From positions 947,555 through 1,011,554 of the forward strand of contig CAJNDS010000668.1 in assembly GCA_905221605.1 (NCBI GenBank): a stretch of DNA of 64,000 bases, written 5' to 3'. Position 1 is the first letter of the stretch, and every line of letters begins with the position of its first letter. The notes under the pieces are model-generated. The model did no database searches, was not told where the DNA came from, and saw nothing but the letters and a program-made list of their open reading frames with translations. Made by a program: the position numbers and the translations under genes. Positions 63,403-64,000 of this stretch are shown here, one piece after another. This DNA comes from Symbiodinium natans (lineage: Eukaryota > Sar > Dinophyceae > Suessiales > Symbiodiniaceae).

Positions 63403-63597
63403 CTTAGGATTTGTGGCTTAGGATTCCTAACCCCCAAACCCTATATTCTATAAACCCTAAACCCTATATTCTATGTTGTAGGGTTCAGGGCCTTGGTCGT
63501 TCTGCCTGGAGGCTTTGGGCCTTCAAGTCAGAGGTGCTCGAGCCTTGAAGATGAGACTTCGAATGCTGAAAAATTGTAAGCCTGAATCCGTAAACCC

Positions 63598-63689
63598 TCA
63601 ACCCTAAACCGTAAGCCCTAAACCCTAAACCCTAAACCCTAAACCCTAAACCCTAAACCCTAAACCCTAAACCCTAAACCCTAAACCCC
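63598..63689 (-). repeat. CCCTAAA array, ~13 copies
   Basis: C-rich heptamers with CCGTAAG and CCCTCAA variants at the left edge. On the minus strand this is a G-rich array upstream of the EF-hand exon. Confidence 0.94.
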
Positions 63690-63784
63690 GACTGAAACTC
63701 GAAGATCGCATCCTGAGGCCCTAACTAGACGCCACGAAAAGCGATGCCGGAGTAGAGCCCCCAGCGTTGTAAGATCCATCACTT

Positions 63785-63917
63785 GCTGGTTCTCAGTAGG
63801 GAATGAGGGAATGAGGTACCCTATATATATATATATATTGCATATATAAACCCCAAACCCTTTTAAGAGAGTATGTGGGGTACGTACCTAGTTCCCCCAT
63901 TCCCTACCAAGAACCCG
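63785..63917. mobile_element. MITE family F, copy 3
   Basis: CTGGTTCTCAGTAGGGAATG and CCATTCCCTACCAAGAACCC ends, with (AT)n and TTTTAAGAGAGTATGTGGGG between. Compare 40349-40580. Confidence 0.8.
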
Positions 63918-64000
63918 TGGGATCAAGGGCATTCCAAGACCCACGTGCTTGGAGGTTCGTTTGGTTAGCTATAGGTAGGGCCAGAAGTTCCCAAAATGGG

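Overview
The window looks like nuclear DNA of a repeat-rich microbial eukaryote, most likely a dinoflagellate or close relative. The reasons: (i) short interstitial arrays of the TTTAGGG/CCCTAAA telomere heptamer recur every few hundred bases over about 8.9-51 kb; (ii) there are no bacterial-style long genes, but many short protein-like exons that join in phase through GT-AG introns; (iii) a few junctions need GC or GA donors (e.g. 39921, 49492, 50153, 50623), which are known from symbiodiniacean genomes; (iv) many short inverted-repeat elements are present. The taxonomic call is an inference; no rRNA or other marker gene lies in the window.

Layout. 1-1600: a ~311-bp tandem repeat built from CCCGGG-centred palindromes, with one single-copy block inverted. 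1604-1690: telomere-like array. 1840-2172: CATC-rich low complexity. 2173-7165: a ~225-bp tandem family that flips orientation at about 6545, followed by a (TAC)n microsatellite. 7.7-51.7 kb: gene territory, with small exons embedded in introns full of telomere-like arrays and at least six MITE-like families. 52219-62014: a satellite of eleven ~870-bp units plus a partial twelfth, containing 51-bp subrepeats and a three-type higher-order pattern. 62.0-64.0 kb: one more plus-strand ORF, a microsatellite, an EF-hand exon on the minus strand, another telomere-like array and a MITE.

Most exons read on the plus strand. The best supported models are a two-exon gene at 8234-8683; a ten-exon model at 11657-13524 whose junctions agree in phase (only its last exon is frame-uncertain); two joined exons at 19069-19449; 33021-33795; a four-exon model at 39124-41816; 47744-48243; 48935-49249; and a glutathione S-transferase-like gene at 49420-51275. 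Apart from the GST and an EF-hand, the proteins were not recognised. All models were built by eye from open frames, splice signals and phase agreement, so they are hypotheses to be tested with RNA evidence.

The most striking theme is that the telomere heptamer sits at intron borders. Introns often open with GTTTAGGG and close with CCCTAAACCC...AG, so intron ends are complementary. The G-rich repeat also contains both a GT and a TTTAG|G. The repeats may therefore have spread as, or created, introns.
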